A stretch of DNA of 36,639 bases. Origin: Smittium culicis. Taxonomy: Eukaryota; Kickxellomycota; Harpellomycetes; Harpellales; Legeriomycetaceae. The notes under the pieces were generated by a model that had not been told where the DNA came from, made no database searches, and saw only the letters and a program-made list of their open reading frames with translations. The translations under genes and the position numbers were made by a program. Where the stretch lies: assembly GCA_001970855.1 (NCBI GenBank), contig LSSN01000815.1, forward strand, positions 9,893 through 46,531, in the 5' to 3' direction. How positions within the stretch are numbered: the first letter of the stretch is position 1; each line of letters begins with the position of its first letter. Positions 23,670 through 33,209 of the stretch are shown one piece after another.

Positions 23670-24563
23670 TTACGAGATGGTGTTTGAGTCCCAACAAAAT
23701 CTCGAAGAATTTGTGTTAGAAATCGAGTCAATAGCGATTATATCGTCATCATCGAGCTTAATTTTTAAGGAAGCAAAATTATCTTCTAATCGTTTGATAC
23801 TGGATGCTTTAGGTATGACAATAATACCGCGGTGCAAACTCCAAGAAAGCAGAACTTGAGCGGTTGAAGCATTGTGTTTTTTAGAAATTAAATCCAGCTC
23901 GGGAATCTTGATACTGCCATCAACCAATCTCCCTTCTCCGAAACTTGAATATGCCATGAAAGATATCCCAGACTCCTTGCAATAATCAACCAGATCCTTG
24001 GTGTAAAGTAGGGGATGGAACTCGCATTGGTTTACTGCTGGCGTTACGGTCGAGTATGTGGCCAACTCTTTTAAATGCTTAATTTGGTAATTGCTTACAC
24101 CAATTGATCTAACAATCCCCTTGGAATATAGTTCTTCGAGAGCTTTCCAGCTTTCTTGACGCTTTACGCTATTTTCCGGATCCGAAACTTTTAGTTTATA
24201 TACACCAGGCCAATGAATTAGGTACATATCAATGTAATCGAATTTCAGATTCTTTAGCGATCTTTGTACCGCATTTAAGGCTTTCCTGTAGCCCTGCTCG
24301 GACGGTGACAATTTACTGGTCACCCACACATCTTCTCTCGAAATGTTGAGCGTCTCATCGCTAAATATTTCCTCGAAAGCTTCGCCGATTATCTCCTCGT
24401 TCTTGTATACTGTAGCTGTATCGAAATGCCTGTATCCTGTCAATATCGCATCTCTTATCAAGCTCTTTAACGAATCTTTGTTTTTCAATCTATACGTTCC
24501 TAGCCCAAGAATCGGGATCTCCTTTGAGTTGTTCAATTTCACTGTTCTCTGGTTATTGTACAT
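23670..24563 (-). CDS. Aldo-keto reductase (NADPH-dependent)
   Basis: Single exon, 297 aa, start ATG at 24563 (the frame extends upstream only from a TTG). The (beta/alpha)8 aldo-keto reductase fold is recognised from ILGLGTYRL near the N-terminus and the catalytic tetrad Asp48 (GYRHFDTA), Tyr53, Lys84 (VTSKLSP) and His117 (YLIHWPG). Cofactor-binding sequence includes GVSN (155-158) and IPKASSIKRLEDNF (250-263). The C-terminus RFCWDSNTIS matches the usual end of this subgroup, so the gene appears complete. Family members reduce aldehydes, ketones or sugars in the cytosol, and the substrate here cannot be predicted. The stop codon lies inside the string GTAAGT, a perfect donor, but the protein end is already typical. 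The gene faces CDC24 tail to tail. Confidence 0.95.
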   Translation of the reverse strand: MYNNQRTVKLNNSKEIPILGLGTYRLKNKDSLKSLIRDAILTGYRHFDTATVYKNEEIIGEAFEEIFSDETLNISREDVWVTSKLSPSEQGYRKALNAVQRSLKNLKFDYIDMYLIHWPGVYKLKVSDPENSVKRQESWKALEELYSKGIVRSIGVSNYQIKHLKELATYSTVTPAVNQCEFHPLLYTKDLVDYCKESGISFMAYSSFGEGRLVDGSIKIPELDLISKKHNASTAQVLLSWSLHRGIIVIPKASSIKRLEDNFASLKIKLDDDDIIAIDSISNTNSSRFCWDSNTIS

Positions 24564-26427
24564 TTTATAAAAATAAAAAGTTGTGTATATTACTCGCCAT
24601 ATACGAATTATGTGATCAAGCGCTTTTCGATTTATATAAAAACGGTCCAATAAACTTTTTTATATACAAAATTGACTAAAAAGTATTTTTGAAAATCTAA
24701 TAAACTTTATATTAATACAAGTATTCTGATCCGGAGGTAGCTTTTTTCCCCCTAATTTATAGCACGCAATTTGCGTAGATCAACCTTTTTATTATGCTTA
24801 TTAATTGAGATTTCTGGGTTCTAATTCTTGTACTACCCCCTCAAGAAAAAAAAAAAAAAAAAAATAGCAAGAGCTACACCAAATCACTTATCCATGCTGG
24901 GTAAGATTATCTGAATGTTTTAGCACTAAGCTTTATGCTGGCATGACCAGAAGGTTTTTTTTTTTTTTTTTAATTTTGAAGGAAGTTTCTACATAATGAT
25001 TGCCCCACCTGATTCTGCTAACTACTCAAAAGCCGGATTTTGAATATTTATGATTTTTTAATAAAGTAGACCGTTTTAGATTCAAATCAAATATAGCAAA
25101 CCAAACCATACCATCTTTAAAATATTTGAATTATATTATGATGAATTAGAGCGAAATTACACCATTTCTTGTTTTGAGAAGCGTTATGAACTAAAAGTAT
25201 TTAAATTCAGAATAGAGTAAAATGTTAATCGACCGTTAACTATGATATTTAGTTCAGATATAAAAAAAATGCGTTTAACTGAAACTTCCAAGCAAAAAAT
25301 AAGAGGATAGAAAACAATCTAAAAGCCTATAAAAGTTGGATTCAAGAGATGATATTTTGTTTTTTATATAAGAGACTAGACATTAATCAATAGCCTATTT
25401 TTGATAGTTTTTTTTTAAAAAAAATATTAATGTATTAATCAAATGTTCTTATCTCTACTATTTAAATTAATAGAGTTCAGATAGCCGATTAAATAGTTTG
25501 ATATAATATAGCTCACCATACAAAAATATTTTAAAACAAAAAAAATAAAATAAAAGCGATTGATAAAGTTTACATATATAAAAAGTTGGGTAAATATATT
25601 ATCTCGCAAATTTACATTTTCACCAAGCAGTTTAATATTTTTCTAGAGATAGACTCAAGTTGTTGAAAAACTATAATTTTGGTTATTTTCAGTTTTTACG
25701 TAGTTTATACCTAAATCTATATAATTTATGATAAACATTTTTAAAAATACAGAGTAAATGTTATTGACATTGAGACGAATTGACATTACCTAGCTGGATT
25801 TTAATTTGACCATATTCTAGTACACGCTCACAAGTATATAGAATAGACCAAATAAAACAAGTATGTGAGCTAATTCGAAGTTTTAATTATTTTTATCAGA
25901 ATTTCTCCAGGTGCATTAGCCTATTTAAAAGTTTGTTTAAATTTTATCATTATACTGCTAATTCAAATTTAAAATTTTACTTTTATAGGAAATTTTTTAT
26001 TTTTGTTAAATTTTATATGTTGATTTTTTTACTAACCAAGATATTCGATGTAAACATAAATTAGTATAATCAACATTTGAGGGTAGAAATAAACCCCTAA
26101 TATAAATATTTTTCAATTGTGAATACATTTGATAAATTGGTTTTTAATCTATAATAATTAAAAAAAAAAAATTTTAAATCTTTAAAATATATGATATATT
26201 AACAATAAAATCGAAAAAAGTATTAAATGATCTGTAGTAAATAATTATTTTTATAAATAATATATAATGTAGATTTCAAGTATTTCTCAAATATTTTTTC
26301 TGAATAATCTACAGTTATGACTTTCCCAAGTACAGATTGCTTGAATTTTTTTTAGAACAGATAATAATTTTATCGGCGGAAATTTAGAATATTTCTGTTT
26401 GTTATTATATTAATCCTGAACCATCTT
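24564..26427. other. A/T-rich intergenic region
   Basis: This holds the upstream region of the aldo-keto reductase gene and the 3' flank of the transporter gene. I see no gene. Long homopolymers occur, including about 20 A near 24845-24864 and a long T run near 24957-24972. From about 25.0 kb on, composition resembles the A/T-rich block. Confidence 0.5.
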
Positions 26428-28246
26428 TTATAAAACTACTTGTGTTCCGTAGAGTAAATAGAACACTGCTCCTGCAGTACCGAAAACAGAAACGAAAATT
26501 CCAACAATTATAACAATTATAGTTCCTATTTTTTCAAATTTGCTGCATAGCTTCCAACTGTTTATACGTAAATAGCATGATGCTGGTATAATGTAGTAAA
26601 CGAATCCTGAAGAAAATATGGAAAATACATTGAATATCGCATATGATTTTGGGATCAAGCAAACTAGAAGCAACATTAGAACCCATAGGCTTGACCTTAA
26701 AACAACTCTTACAATTTTCACAACTTTTTGTGATCTGTACAAATTAGATTTGTTGAATTGGAAGCTGGATTCCCAGTCGTAAGATATTGTGTAGAAGTAT
26801 ATTGGGATTAAAATCAACATGTGGAGTATTGCAAAGGCATAAGTAACGTTCGTGTATTTGTCTATTTATTGATTGGAAAAAAATGTATGTTAATATAAAG
26901 AAATGTTGGTATAACCAATATAAATAATATTGACTTACTTATTGGAAGCTGGAATGGGACGGCTGCAGTCGAGGCTATGTCTCCAAACGAATAGTACATT
27001 GAAGATCCATATAGTGTAATTAAAACGAAAACTATAAATGATCCGAAAACTAAAACAATAGGCCAGTTTTTAGGCGTAGTCATGTTTTGTTGAATTATAG
27101 TATGCATAGCTGAGCCTCCGAAAGCATAGCCGCAAAAACCAAATGATACAGGGAAATAAATAGAAGCGAAAGAATGTTTAATAATTGCCAAACCATCACT
27201 TCCTAATTTAATCGAATCTTTGTTGTAATACCCTTCAAGAGATGTTGTGACTTCAAAAGTGTTGTAAATGCTAAAACCCATTACTGTAAACATTATTAGC
27301 ATCAGAATTGCCAATATACCACCTAGAATACCAGCTCTTGCAAATGAGTAAAATCTTCTCAATGTTAAAAACATCAACAGGATGAAAATAGAGAAAATCA
27401 ACATCCAAACCCTACTATCAAAATGTCTTTTTGTGGTACTGAACAGCGCTCCTCCAATGCTTCCTACTACTGATAACATAACAATACATGATGACATTAT
27501 ATTCAAATTGCTCATTATCAGCGATGCCGTGTATCCTTTTGAACCGAATGCAAACTGTGCAATATGATGGAAGTTTCTCTTGTATGTACCCCTAAAATAT
27601 AATATAATGAGAATAAAGATGTGATTAATGTATACTTCAATAAGTATTTGATATTTTTTTGGCTTATAATTTGCAATAAAGTTTTAATGTATATTGAGGC
27701 TTTACTGGTTAAACTGCAGACACTGGTATGACATAATTCCTGTTATCACCGACGCAAAAAAGCATGCAAAAACAAATAGCACTGATACCCATCCTCCAGT
27801 AGTAAACGCAAACGGCACTTGTAATGCGCCAACATTGATAGTAACACATCTAAAAAAAAATGAAAATGTTAGTACATAAAAGTATATTAAAAAATAGATA
27901 ATATTTAGAAAAGTTACATGTATAGAAGTAATGCAGTTCCAAAGGAAATAGTTCTGATATCGTTGCTGGGTTGGATTGTACCATCATTGAAGTAAAAATC
28001 TCCATTAGCGTTAAAATCTTCGCTTTCTTCTGATATCCTAGAATTTTCGTCTATTAACCGGTTATTAGATATTCCAATATCTGCGCTACGACCTTCTGAA
28101 TCTACCTCTCTGAGTTTAGAAAGTCTTTTTGATTTTTGTAATCTTATCATATTACTAGAGCGGTCATCAGAAAAGTATGGATTTCCTGGAATTAAGGACT
28201 GATTGAGAATATCAGATCTCTTATTACTAGCTTGATCGACTGGCAT
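26428..28246 (-). CDS. Amino-acid transporter of the AAAP (AVT/SLC32-36-38) family, four exons
   Basis: Exons on the - strand are 28246-27918, 27849-27706, 27591-26939 and 26861-26428, giving 519 aa. Introns are 68, 114 and 77 bp with donors GTAACT, GTAAAG and GTAAGT; the first has a TACTAAC branch site just before its acceptor. The hydrophilic N-terminal tail (about 98 residues, Ser/Asp/Arg-rich) is followed by about 11 hydrophobic segments, near 101-122, 128-150, 183-207, 218-236, 243-266, 300-320, 334-356, 381-400, 430-446, 449-472 and 488-512. The first segment has the family pattern GALQVPFAF...GW. Segment six carries FGFCGYAFGGSAM, then MTTPKNWP, typical of the region before segment seven. 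A long N-terminal tail is typical of fungal vacuolar AVT transporters, so vacuolar amino-acid transport is likely. Direction and substrate are not predictable. Start ATG follows an A-rich context. Confidence 0.92.
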
Positions 28247-29466
28247 TTTTTTCAGGTAGATATAATAATAATTTAATTATATGACTGTATATGGATTATC
28301 AAAAATTTAGATGCGAGAGTATCAAGATTCTTTCGATATCGCGAACTTTTTCAAGATTTTTATATTATATATCCTAAAATTCAATTTCTTTCGCTGGGTT
28401 TCTCGCTAATTGCAGACTTTCTTTTTCGCCTATATAGTTTTTGTACTTATAAGCTGGGGGGGGTTTTTTACTGGCTATAGTTTTAGTTATCCAGCTCGAG
28501 ACTAAATAATATTAACCTTTTCACTTTTTAGGATTATATAGATTTATAGCTAAAAGTTAAAAACGAAACGAAACGAAACGAAACGAAAAACAAAGTGGAA
28601 TTTCAATATGTTCCATCACTCTAAAAAATTCATGTTTTATTATTGTTTGAGAATTTTTTTTTAGCTTTATTCTAAGGCATTCAAAATTTTTGCTTGTGCC
28701 ATATTTTCCTATTATAAACTCTGAAGATATAAAGCCAAAGTTAGCACATTAAATTTACTAAAAAGAAAAGAGGAAATTTACATAATATAAATCCCTAGAA
28801 ATAACCCTTCATTGTATACCCTTATTCGATAACTCTGTGTTTATTACTTAATGTTTTATTCCAGATATTACTATGAATTTATAAATAAATCCCTTGACTG
28901 GAATTTCATTAATCAAATGCTACTCAAGTTTTATAATTTAGAAATTTGTTTCTGTATTGTTTTCAGTGTACTAAAATTTCGAAATACTCTATTTGTACAA
29001 AAGTTTTCACATCAAATGTAAGTTTTATTAGCAAATTTATACAGTACAGGTCTTCCAATTATCAGTAAGCGCACATCTATAGCATTTAATGAATCAGTAG
29101 TTATAGGTATCAATTATATAATATATCTATAATATAAAAAGATTATTACATAAATACTAAATCTATTTATAGAATCATATTTACTTGCTAGCTTACTTAC
29201 TTAAAAAAATACGGTAATATATTACGTTTTTTTTTTTCTATGCTTTCTGCAACAATAAAATATAAGGCGCTGCTCATTTTACCCATCATAGGCAATTCTG
29301 AATTAATAGAGTAGTAGTCATGATTCGATGAAAAAAAATAATATATTCTATTTGCTGAACTAATTAAATACTCCAATAATTTTCTGAATCATGAAATTAA
29401 TTTATTCTCTTCGAACTTAGCTGCCTAATTTTGGTAAATTTAAATCAGCGTATTTCTCGGTACAGG
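28247..29466. other. Upstream region of the transporter gene and spacer
   Basis: Gene-free. It includes the 5' flank of the transporter gene, the AAACG tandem repeat at 28561-28585 and a G run near 28457. Sequence near 29330-29460, with CTAATTTTGGTAAATTTAAA, loosely resembles part of the 189-bp transposon family and may be a decayed copy. Confidence 0.45.
28561..28585. repeat. (AAACG)5 tandem repeat
   Basis: Five perfect 5-base units stand about 315 bases upstream of the transporter start codon. It is a simple microsatellite, likely length-variable. Confidence 0.9.
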
Positions 29467-29654
29467 TTTAATACTTGTCTGAATTTCAAGCAGCTCTTAT
29501 ACCTTCATATACTACCAGCTGCAATCAATAAATACTATATAACACCGAGACCCTAAAAAGTGTTGGCTTATTGCTCAATAGTAACAAGTAATAAACTTTA
29601 TTATAAATCATAAATAAATAATGAATTTTTAATAGGGTTTTGATCGGCAAAGAG
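29467..29654 (-). mobile_element. Degraded copy of the TTAA-flanked 189-bp element
   Basis: The copy is in reverse orientation. The central stretch GATCAATAA... / CCGAGACCC and the tail TTATAAATCATAAATAAAT match the better copies, while both ends are mutated (TTAATACTT and GGCAAAGAGCTA). Its length is near 188 bp, as expected. Confidence 0.55.
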
Positions 29655-29691
29655 CTATTCAAGGAGCATAATTTGGGAGATTCGGAATTAA

Positions 29692-29881
29692 CCCTTCCCC
29701 ATCCAACGCTCTTTGAAAAAAATGAATTTATTGATTCGTTTATGATTAATAAAGAAATTTAATATTTTCTATTATTCATCAAAAAACTAATTATTGATTG
29801 ATTCTCGAAATTAAATTATTTTTATCGAATTTAGTTGTCTAAATTTGGTAGATCAAAAACTGTCCACCGACCACAAAAGAG
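29692..29881 (+). mobile_element. TTAA-flanked element, 190 bp, copy A
   Basis: It begins after TTAA (29688-29691) with CCCTTCCCCATCCAACGCTC and carries the family interior TTGATTCGTTTATGATTA and GGTAGATCAAAA. It ends at CTAA (29882-29885), a one-base variant of TTAA that it shares with the next copy. It has no coding capacity. Confidence 0.8.
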
Positions 29882-29993
29882 CTAACCCTTTCCCGTCCAA
29901 CGCCTTTCGAAAAAATGAATTTATTGATTCGTTTATGATTATTAATGAAATTTACTATTTGCTACTATTCATCAAAAAACCAATACTTTTTAA

Positions 29994-30182
29994 CCCTTTC
30001 ACAGGCGGTAGACATTTTTGATCTACCAAATTTAGCAAACTAGATTCATATAAATTAACATAATTCCGAGGCTATAAGAAATATTGATTTTTTGTTGAAT
30101 AATAGCAAATAGTAAAGTTTACTTATAAATCATAAACGAATCAGTAAATTGATTTTTTCAAAGAGTGTTGGACGGGAAAGGG
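29994..30182 (-). mobile_element. TTAA-flanked element, 189 bp, copy C, nested in copy B
   Basis: Reversed copy flanked by TTAA at 29990-29993 and 30183-30186. Its ends read CCCTTTCACAGGCGGTAGAC and, on the other side, GTGTTGGACGGGAAAGGG. Related copies at 33210 and 33632 carry a single TTAA at the equivalent place, so the two TTAAs are a target-site duplication. Confidence 0.9.
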
Positions 30183-30230
30183 TTAAAGCATCGGAATTAA
30201 AGTATTTAATTTGAACGATGTTGGCTATAT

Positions 30231-30420
30231 GGGGGATTATTTGGAGGAGCGGAACTTTTGCCATCAAGTTTTTCCTACTTTGCAACATTACTTTTAATTA
30301 TAATTCGATTTAGAGTTTATCATCGAATGGTTTAATTGATACAACCAATAGTTTACCCTAATTCATACTAGCAAATAGACTTTATAAGAAAAAAAGTTCC
30401 GCCTCTCCGAAGAATATCCC
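30231..30420 (+). mobile_element. Second inverted-repeat element, about 190 bp, inserted in copy B
   Basis: Its ends are imperfect inverted repeats of 29 bases with 23 matches; the left starts GGGGGATTATTTGG and the right, read inward, GGGATATTCTTCGG, and both share GCGGAACTTTT. Relatives of copy B lack it. Comparison shows a 4-base ATAT or 2-base TA target duplication; the two readings cannot be told apart. It has no open frame of note. It resembles a miniature DNA transposon. Confidence 0.8.
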
Positions 30421-30616
30421 ATATTACGCAGCTCAAAAACAATCTACCGCGCGGGAAGGGGTTAAAAAATCTATATAACGATTCGTTAATTTTTTACTAG
30501 TAAATTTATTACCTAATTAAAAATTATATTACGCCAACAAATGATTGAGCCTCGGAATTATATTAAAAAATAGAGTATAATTTGCTAGATTCAATTTTAA
30601 CGCTTTATTTTCAAGA

Positions 30617-30726
30617 ATCAATCATTTATTGGTATGTTGTATAATAGCAGCAAATAATTATTTTCCTTATAAATCATAAACGAATTAATATGTTCGGTTT
30701 TGTAAAAAGTGTTGGACAGGAAAAGG
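30617..30726 (-). mobile_element. Truncated copy E of the TTAA-flanked element
   Basis: A reversed partial copy reads AATCATTTATTGGTA... to GTGTTGGACAGGAAAAGG and ends at TTAA (30727-30730). The bases before it (about 30540-30600) include GCCTCGGAATTATATT, which matches the family in the opposite orientation, so the left part is rearranged. Confidence 0.65.
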
Positions 30727-30730
30727 TTAA

Positions 30731-30751
30731 CCCATTCCTGGGCAAACACTC
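30731..30751 (+). mobile_element. End fragment of the TTAA-flanked element
   Basis: CCCATTCCTGGGCAAACACT+C between two TTAAs resembles the left end CCCTTTCCCGTCCAACACTC. It is a 21-base stub cut off by the insertion of the next copy. Confidence 0.45.
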
Positions 30752-30755
30752 TTAA

Positions 30756-30944
30756 CCCTTTCATGGGTGGTAGACCTTTATTGATCTATCAAATTTAGCA
30801 AATTAGATTCATAAAATGTAACATAATTCCGAGATCTTTAGAATTATTTGTTAGCTGTAGAATAGCAGCAAATAATAAATATACTTATAAATCATATACG
30901 AATCAATAAATTGATTTTTTTAAAGAGTGTTGGACGGGAAAGGG
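30756..30944 (-). mobile_element. TTAA-flanked element, 189 bp, copy F
   Basis: Full-length reversed copy with TTAA at 30752-30755 and 30945-30948. Ends are CCCTTTCATGGGTGGTAGAC and GTGTTGGACGGGAAAGGG, and the interior AATTTAGCAAATTAGATTCA is shared with copy C. It belongs to the same subfamily as copies A and C. Confidence 0.9.
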
Positions 30945-30948
30945 TTAA

Positions 30949-31269
30949 AAGGCATTTCAATTTTTTTATTTCTTCAATTCTATTTGTAAATATTATTTGT
31001 TAAAAAAAAGATAATATTTTTTGGGTATTAATTTAAATGGAATTTTATATACTGTAACTCTATGTGCCTAAAATTGCTCTCTACATAAAGAATATTCCAT
31101 TTAGCTAACTCTTTCATATACAGCTGGCTATCGTTTAACTACCAAAACTAACCAAAAAATTTTCGCACAAGCAGAATATTTCTGAATTTCATCGATTTAT
31201 TGGTGCTCCAAAGAAATCCAATTAGTAACTATTTTTCTTCAAAGTCTACAGCAAAGCTGCAATTGTTTA
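30949..31269. other. Spacer between element copies
   Basis: Gene-free A/T-rich spacer. CTAACTCTTTCATATACAGC near 31107 looks like a mutated family end, so a strongly decayed copy may lie between 31107 and 31269. I cannot align its interior with confidence. Confidence 0.35.
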
Positions 31270-31455
31270 CCCTTTCACTGGTGGTTGACAATTTTTGAAC
31301 TACAAAATATAGTTAACTGTGATCAATAAAAATAACACTATCCCGAGGCCCAATCATTTATTGGTATATGCTATTAGTCAGCAAATAATTAATTTACTTT
31401 TAAATCATAATCGAATCAGTAAATTGATTTTTATAGAATTTTTGGACGAAAAAGT
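31270..31455 (-). mobile_element. Diverged copy H of the TTAA-flanked element
   Basis: Reversed copy after TTTA (31266-31269): CCCTTTCACTGGTGGTTGAC at one end, GATCAATAAAAATAACAC and CCGAGGCCCAATCATTTATT inside, and TTTTTGGACGAAAAAGTG at the other end. Both flanking tetranucleotides are mutated. A 74-codon frame overlapping it has no domain and is not a gene. Confidence 0.75.
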
Positions 31456-31941
31456 GCAAAAAAAACTCCCCGATACTTGGTCTGCTAGCTTAAGTATGCA
31501 AGCCAGCAATTTGCTACTCATTATATCTAAGCCAATAATTTAGCGTTATTCATAATTAAATTAATTAGAATATATTCAGCTAGCTAGTTTTAGCTAATAA
31601 ATAATGTTCTCATGGGTGTAAAATAGATAAGATAACTGGCGATTAAAGGATTGATAAATGGTCAAAAGTCTCCAATAGACAAAATTAAGAAAAAGCCAAT
31701 AAATGTATAATATTAGCTATCCGTTGGTAATTTGCAACAGGATAATTTTATTTTAATTACAGATTGAGCTTAATTGAACCAATTATTTCACCATAGCTAT
31801 TTGGAAAATCATGTATTTTGCCTTCAAAGATTGATAACAATCTTAATAAAATTTGGTTGAACAAGTGGTGGGATATATGAAAGTAGGTATAACTTGGTTA
31901 TTAAAAAACAGGAGAATACTAATCAAATAAAATCAGTAGAC
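31456..31941 (+). promoter_or_regulatory. Upstream region of the complex I subunit gene
   Basis: A/T-rich DNA without a recognisable gene, holding the 5' flank of the NDUFB3-like gene. I see no clear promoter box. An untranslated or short coding first exon cannot be excluded. Confidence 0.35.
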
Positions 31942-32133
31942 ATGGATCCAAAGACTAATCCTAAATCATTCGACCCAACTTACGATCCTTGGGAGCGCCG
32001 AAACGCTTGGAGAAAACACCCAATCTTTTCAACAAGATCCGCCTTAAGAAACATTGCACCTGGTTTTGGAATAGCCACCGTTGCATTCACCATATATTGC
32101 GTATATGATCACTTTTACCCTGATAAACACTAG
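31942..32133 (+). CDS. NADH:ubiquinone oxidoreductase (complex I) B12/NDUFB3-type subunit
   Basis: 63 aa from ATG at 31942. The frame continues upstream to a TTG at 31894, giving 79 residues, but has no ATG there. The sequence has the family core YDPWERRNAWRKHP, then a basic stretch and one membrane segment, PGFGIATVAFTIYCVYDHF (about 40-58), with a short charged tail. This is the usual plan of the fungal B12 accessory subunit, a small single-pass protein of the inner mitochondrial membrane in the distal membrane arm of complex I. A downstream AATAAA stands at 32181-32186. The gene converges on the MsrB gene with 259 bases between stops. Its presence implies that the organism has complex I. 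Confidence 0.88.
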   Translation: MDPKTNPKSFDPTYDPWERRNAWRKHPIFSTRSALRNIAPGFGIATVAFTIYCVYDHFYPDKH

Positions 32134-32392
32134 TATCAAACATTTTAGTACTTTGTTTTGTTTAGCGCTAAAATTACTTAAATAAAAAGATTACAAACAC
32201 CTATTTTAAATAAACAAATCCTTCAACATCGAAAAATTGCTTTTCTAAATAAACGATTTTATCTCTAGGTATTTATTTTAGAATTTAGAACAATAGCTAA
32301 AAATCAATCGAGAAAAAAAAAACTTTTTAATAAAGGAGAAAGCTATTTAATAAGCATTAATATGGGGAAAAGACTAGTACGCGTTCGGCAGT

Positions 32393-32893
32393 TTATTTTC
32401 CATCTTTAAAATTTAGACTGATACTGTTTACGCAGTGTCTCTCGTCAGTTGGTACTTTATATCCTTCACCCTTAAACACATGACCCAAATGACCTCCACA
32501 ATTAGCACAGACTATTTCGGTTCTTTTCATGAACAGACTATTATCTTCGTGACGCACAATTGCACCAGGAATAGAATCGAAGAAAGACGGCCATCCACAA
32601 GATGTTTTAAATTTGGTTGTAGATTTATACAATGGTGTATCACATCCGGCGCAGTTATAGGTTCCTTCGTCGGTCTTATTTGTATACTTTCCAACGAACG
32701 GGCGCTCAGTTCCCTTTTGTCTGAGGACTTTAAATTGCTCAGGGCTTAGAACAGCCCTCCATTCATCTTCTGTCTTATTTACGCTCATGTTGGCTTTTAA
32801 AATCTTTGTAATGTACAAACTCTTATTGAAAAATTTTATCCCTGAGATGGCTTGTTGGGCCTTTATATGTCTTTGGAAAGCTAGAGCCCACAT
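32393..32893 (-). CDS. msrB: Peptide methionine-(R)-S-oxide reductase B
   Basis: Single exon, 166 aa from ATG at 32893. It reduces the R form of methionine sulfoxide in proteins. The SelR domain (about 40-164) has two zinc-binding pairs, CAGC (Cys81, Cys84) and CANC (Cys129, Cys132), the motif CGWPSF (99-104) with a candidate resolving cysteine, and catalytic Cys154 in RHCVNS. It is a cysteine, not a selenocysteine, enzyme. Residues 1-35 lack acidic residues and hold several Lys/Arg, like a mitochondrial presequence. An internal Met36 (ATG at 32788) begins just before the conserved domain, so a shorter cytosolic form is possible. Neighbour NDUFB3 is also mitochondrial, but the genes converge and need not be co-regulated. 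Confidence 0.95.
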   Translation of the reverse strand: MWALAFQRHIKAQQAISGIKFFNKSLYITKILKANMSVNKTEDEWRAVLSPEQFKVLRQKGTERPFVGKYTNKTDEGTYNCAGCDTPLYKSTTKFKTSCGWPSFFDSIPGAIVRHEDNSLFMKRTEIVCANCGGHLGHVFKGEGYKVPTDERHCVNSISLNFKDGK

Positions 32894-33209
32894 GATATTT
32901 TGGGTTTACCAATACAGTTTTTTTTTTTTTCTCAGAGTTTATTACTAATATAGATATGACCAGCTTTTTTTTGGTTAAAAAAGCGCTCTTCTGTTTCTGA
33001 AACTTATTTACTCACTGGCTGCGCACCAAAGCTGAATTTATACATAAATTCTGACTGGCATTTTAATCATTATTTATGCTTCAATAATCCTATTTCTCCT
33101 AAAAATTCCGCCAATAGAATTCACTCGGGACTACTAAAGAGTGAAAAGCCAAGGAGATTTGAGTTGCCATTGATAATAGACCGTCTCAACGGGGTAGAAA
33201 TTGTTTTAA
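32894..33209. other. Upstream region of msrB
   Basis: Gene-free stretch holding the msrB promoter. It contains a T run near 32920-32930 and a stretch of near-normal GC at 33100-33200. No operator or TATA box stands out. Confidence 0.4.

Larger units (their letters stand above)
29886..30461 (+). mobile_element. TTAA-flanked element, copy B, split by two later insertions
   Basis: The pieces 29886-29989, 30187-30230 and 30425-30461, together with one TTAA, add up to 189 bp, the size of intact copies. The left end CCCTTTCCCGTCCAACGCC follows CTAA; the right end CTACCGCGCGGGAAGGG precedes TTAA (30462-30465). The first interruption is a reversed copy of the same family (29994-30182) at B's internal TTAA. 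The second is an unrelated inverted-repeat element (30231-30420). Confidence 0.85.

Noticed and set aside
24564..24650. Upstream extension of the aldo-keto reductase by 29 residues
   Set aside because: It begins at TTG, and the added residues are not typical of the family; the ATG at 24563 gives the usual length.
29467..30944. CRISPR-like or satellite array
   Set aside because: The repeated units occur in both orientations, are nested in one another and are bounded by TTAA, which fits transposon copies and not regularly spaced repeats.
31883..31911. Tiny intron joining an ATG at 31877 to the NDUFB3 frame
   Set aside because: A GT...CAG pair exists, but a 29-base intron is far below the 65-123 bp seen in this window.
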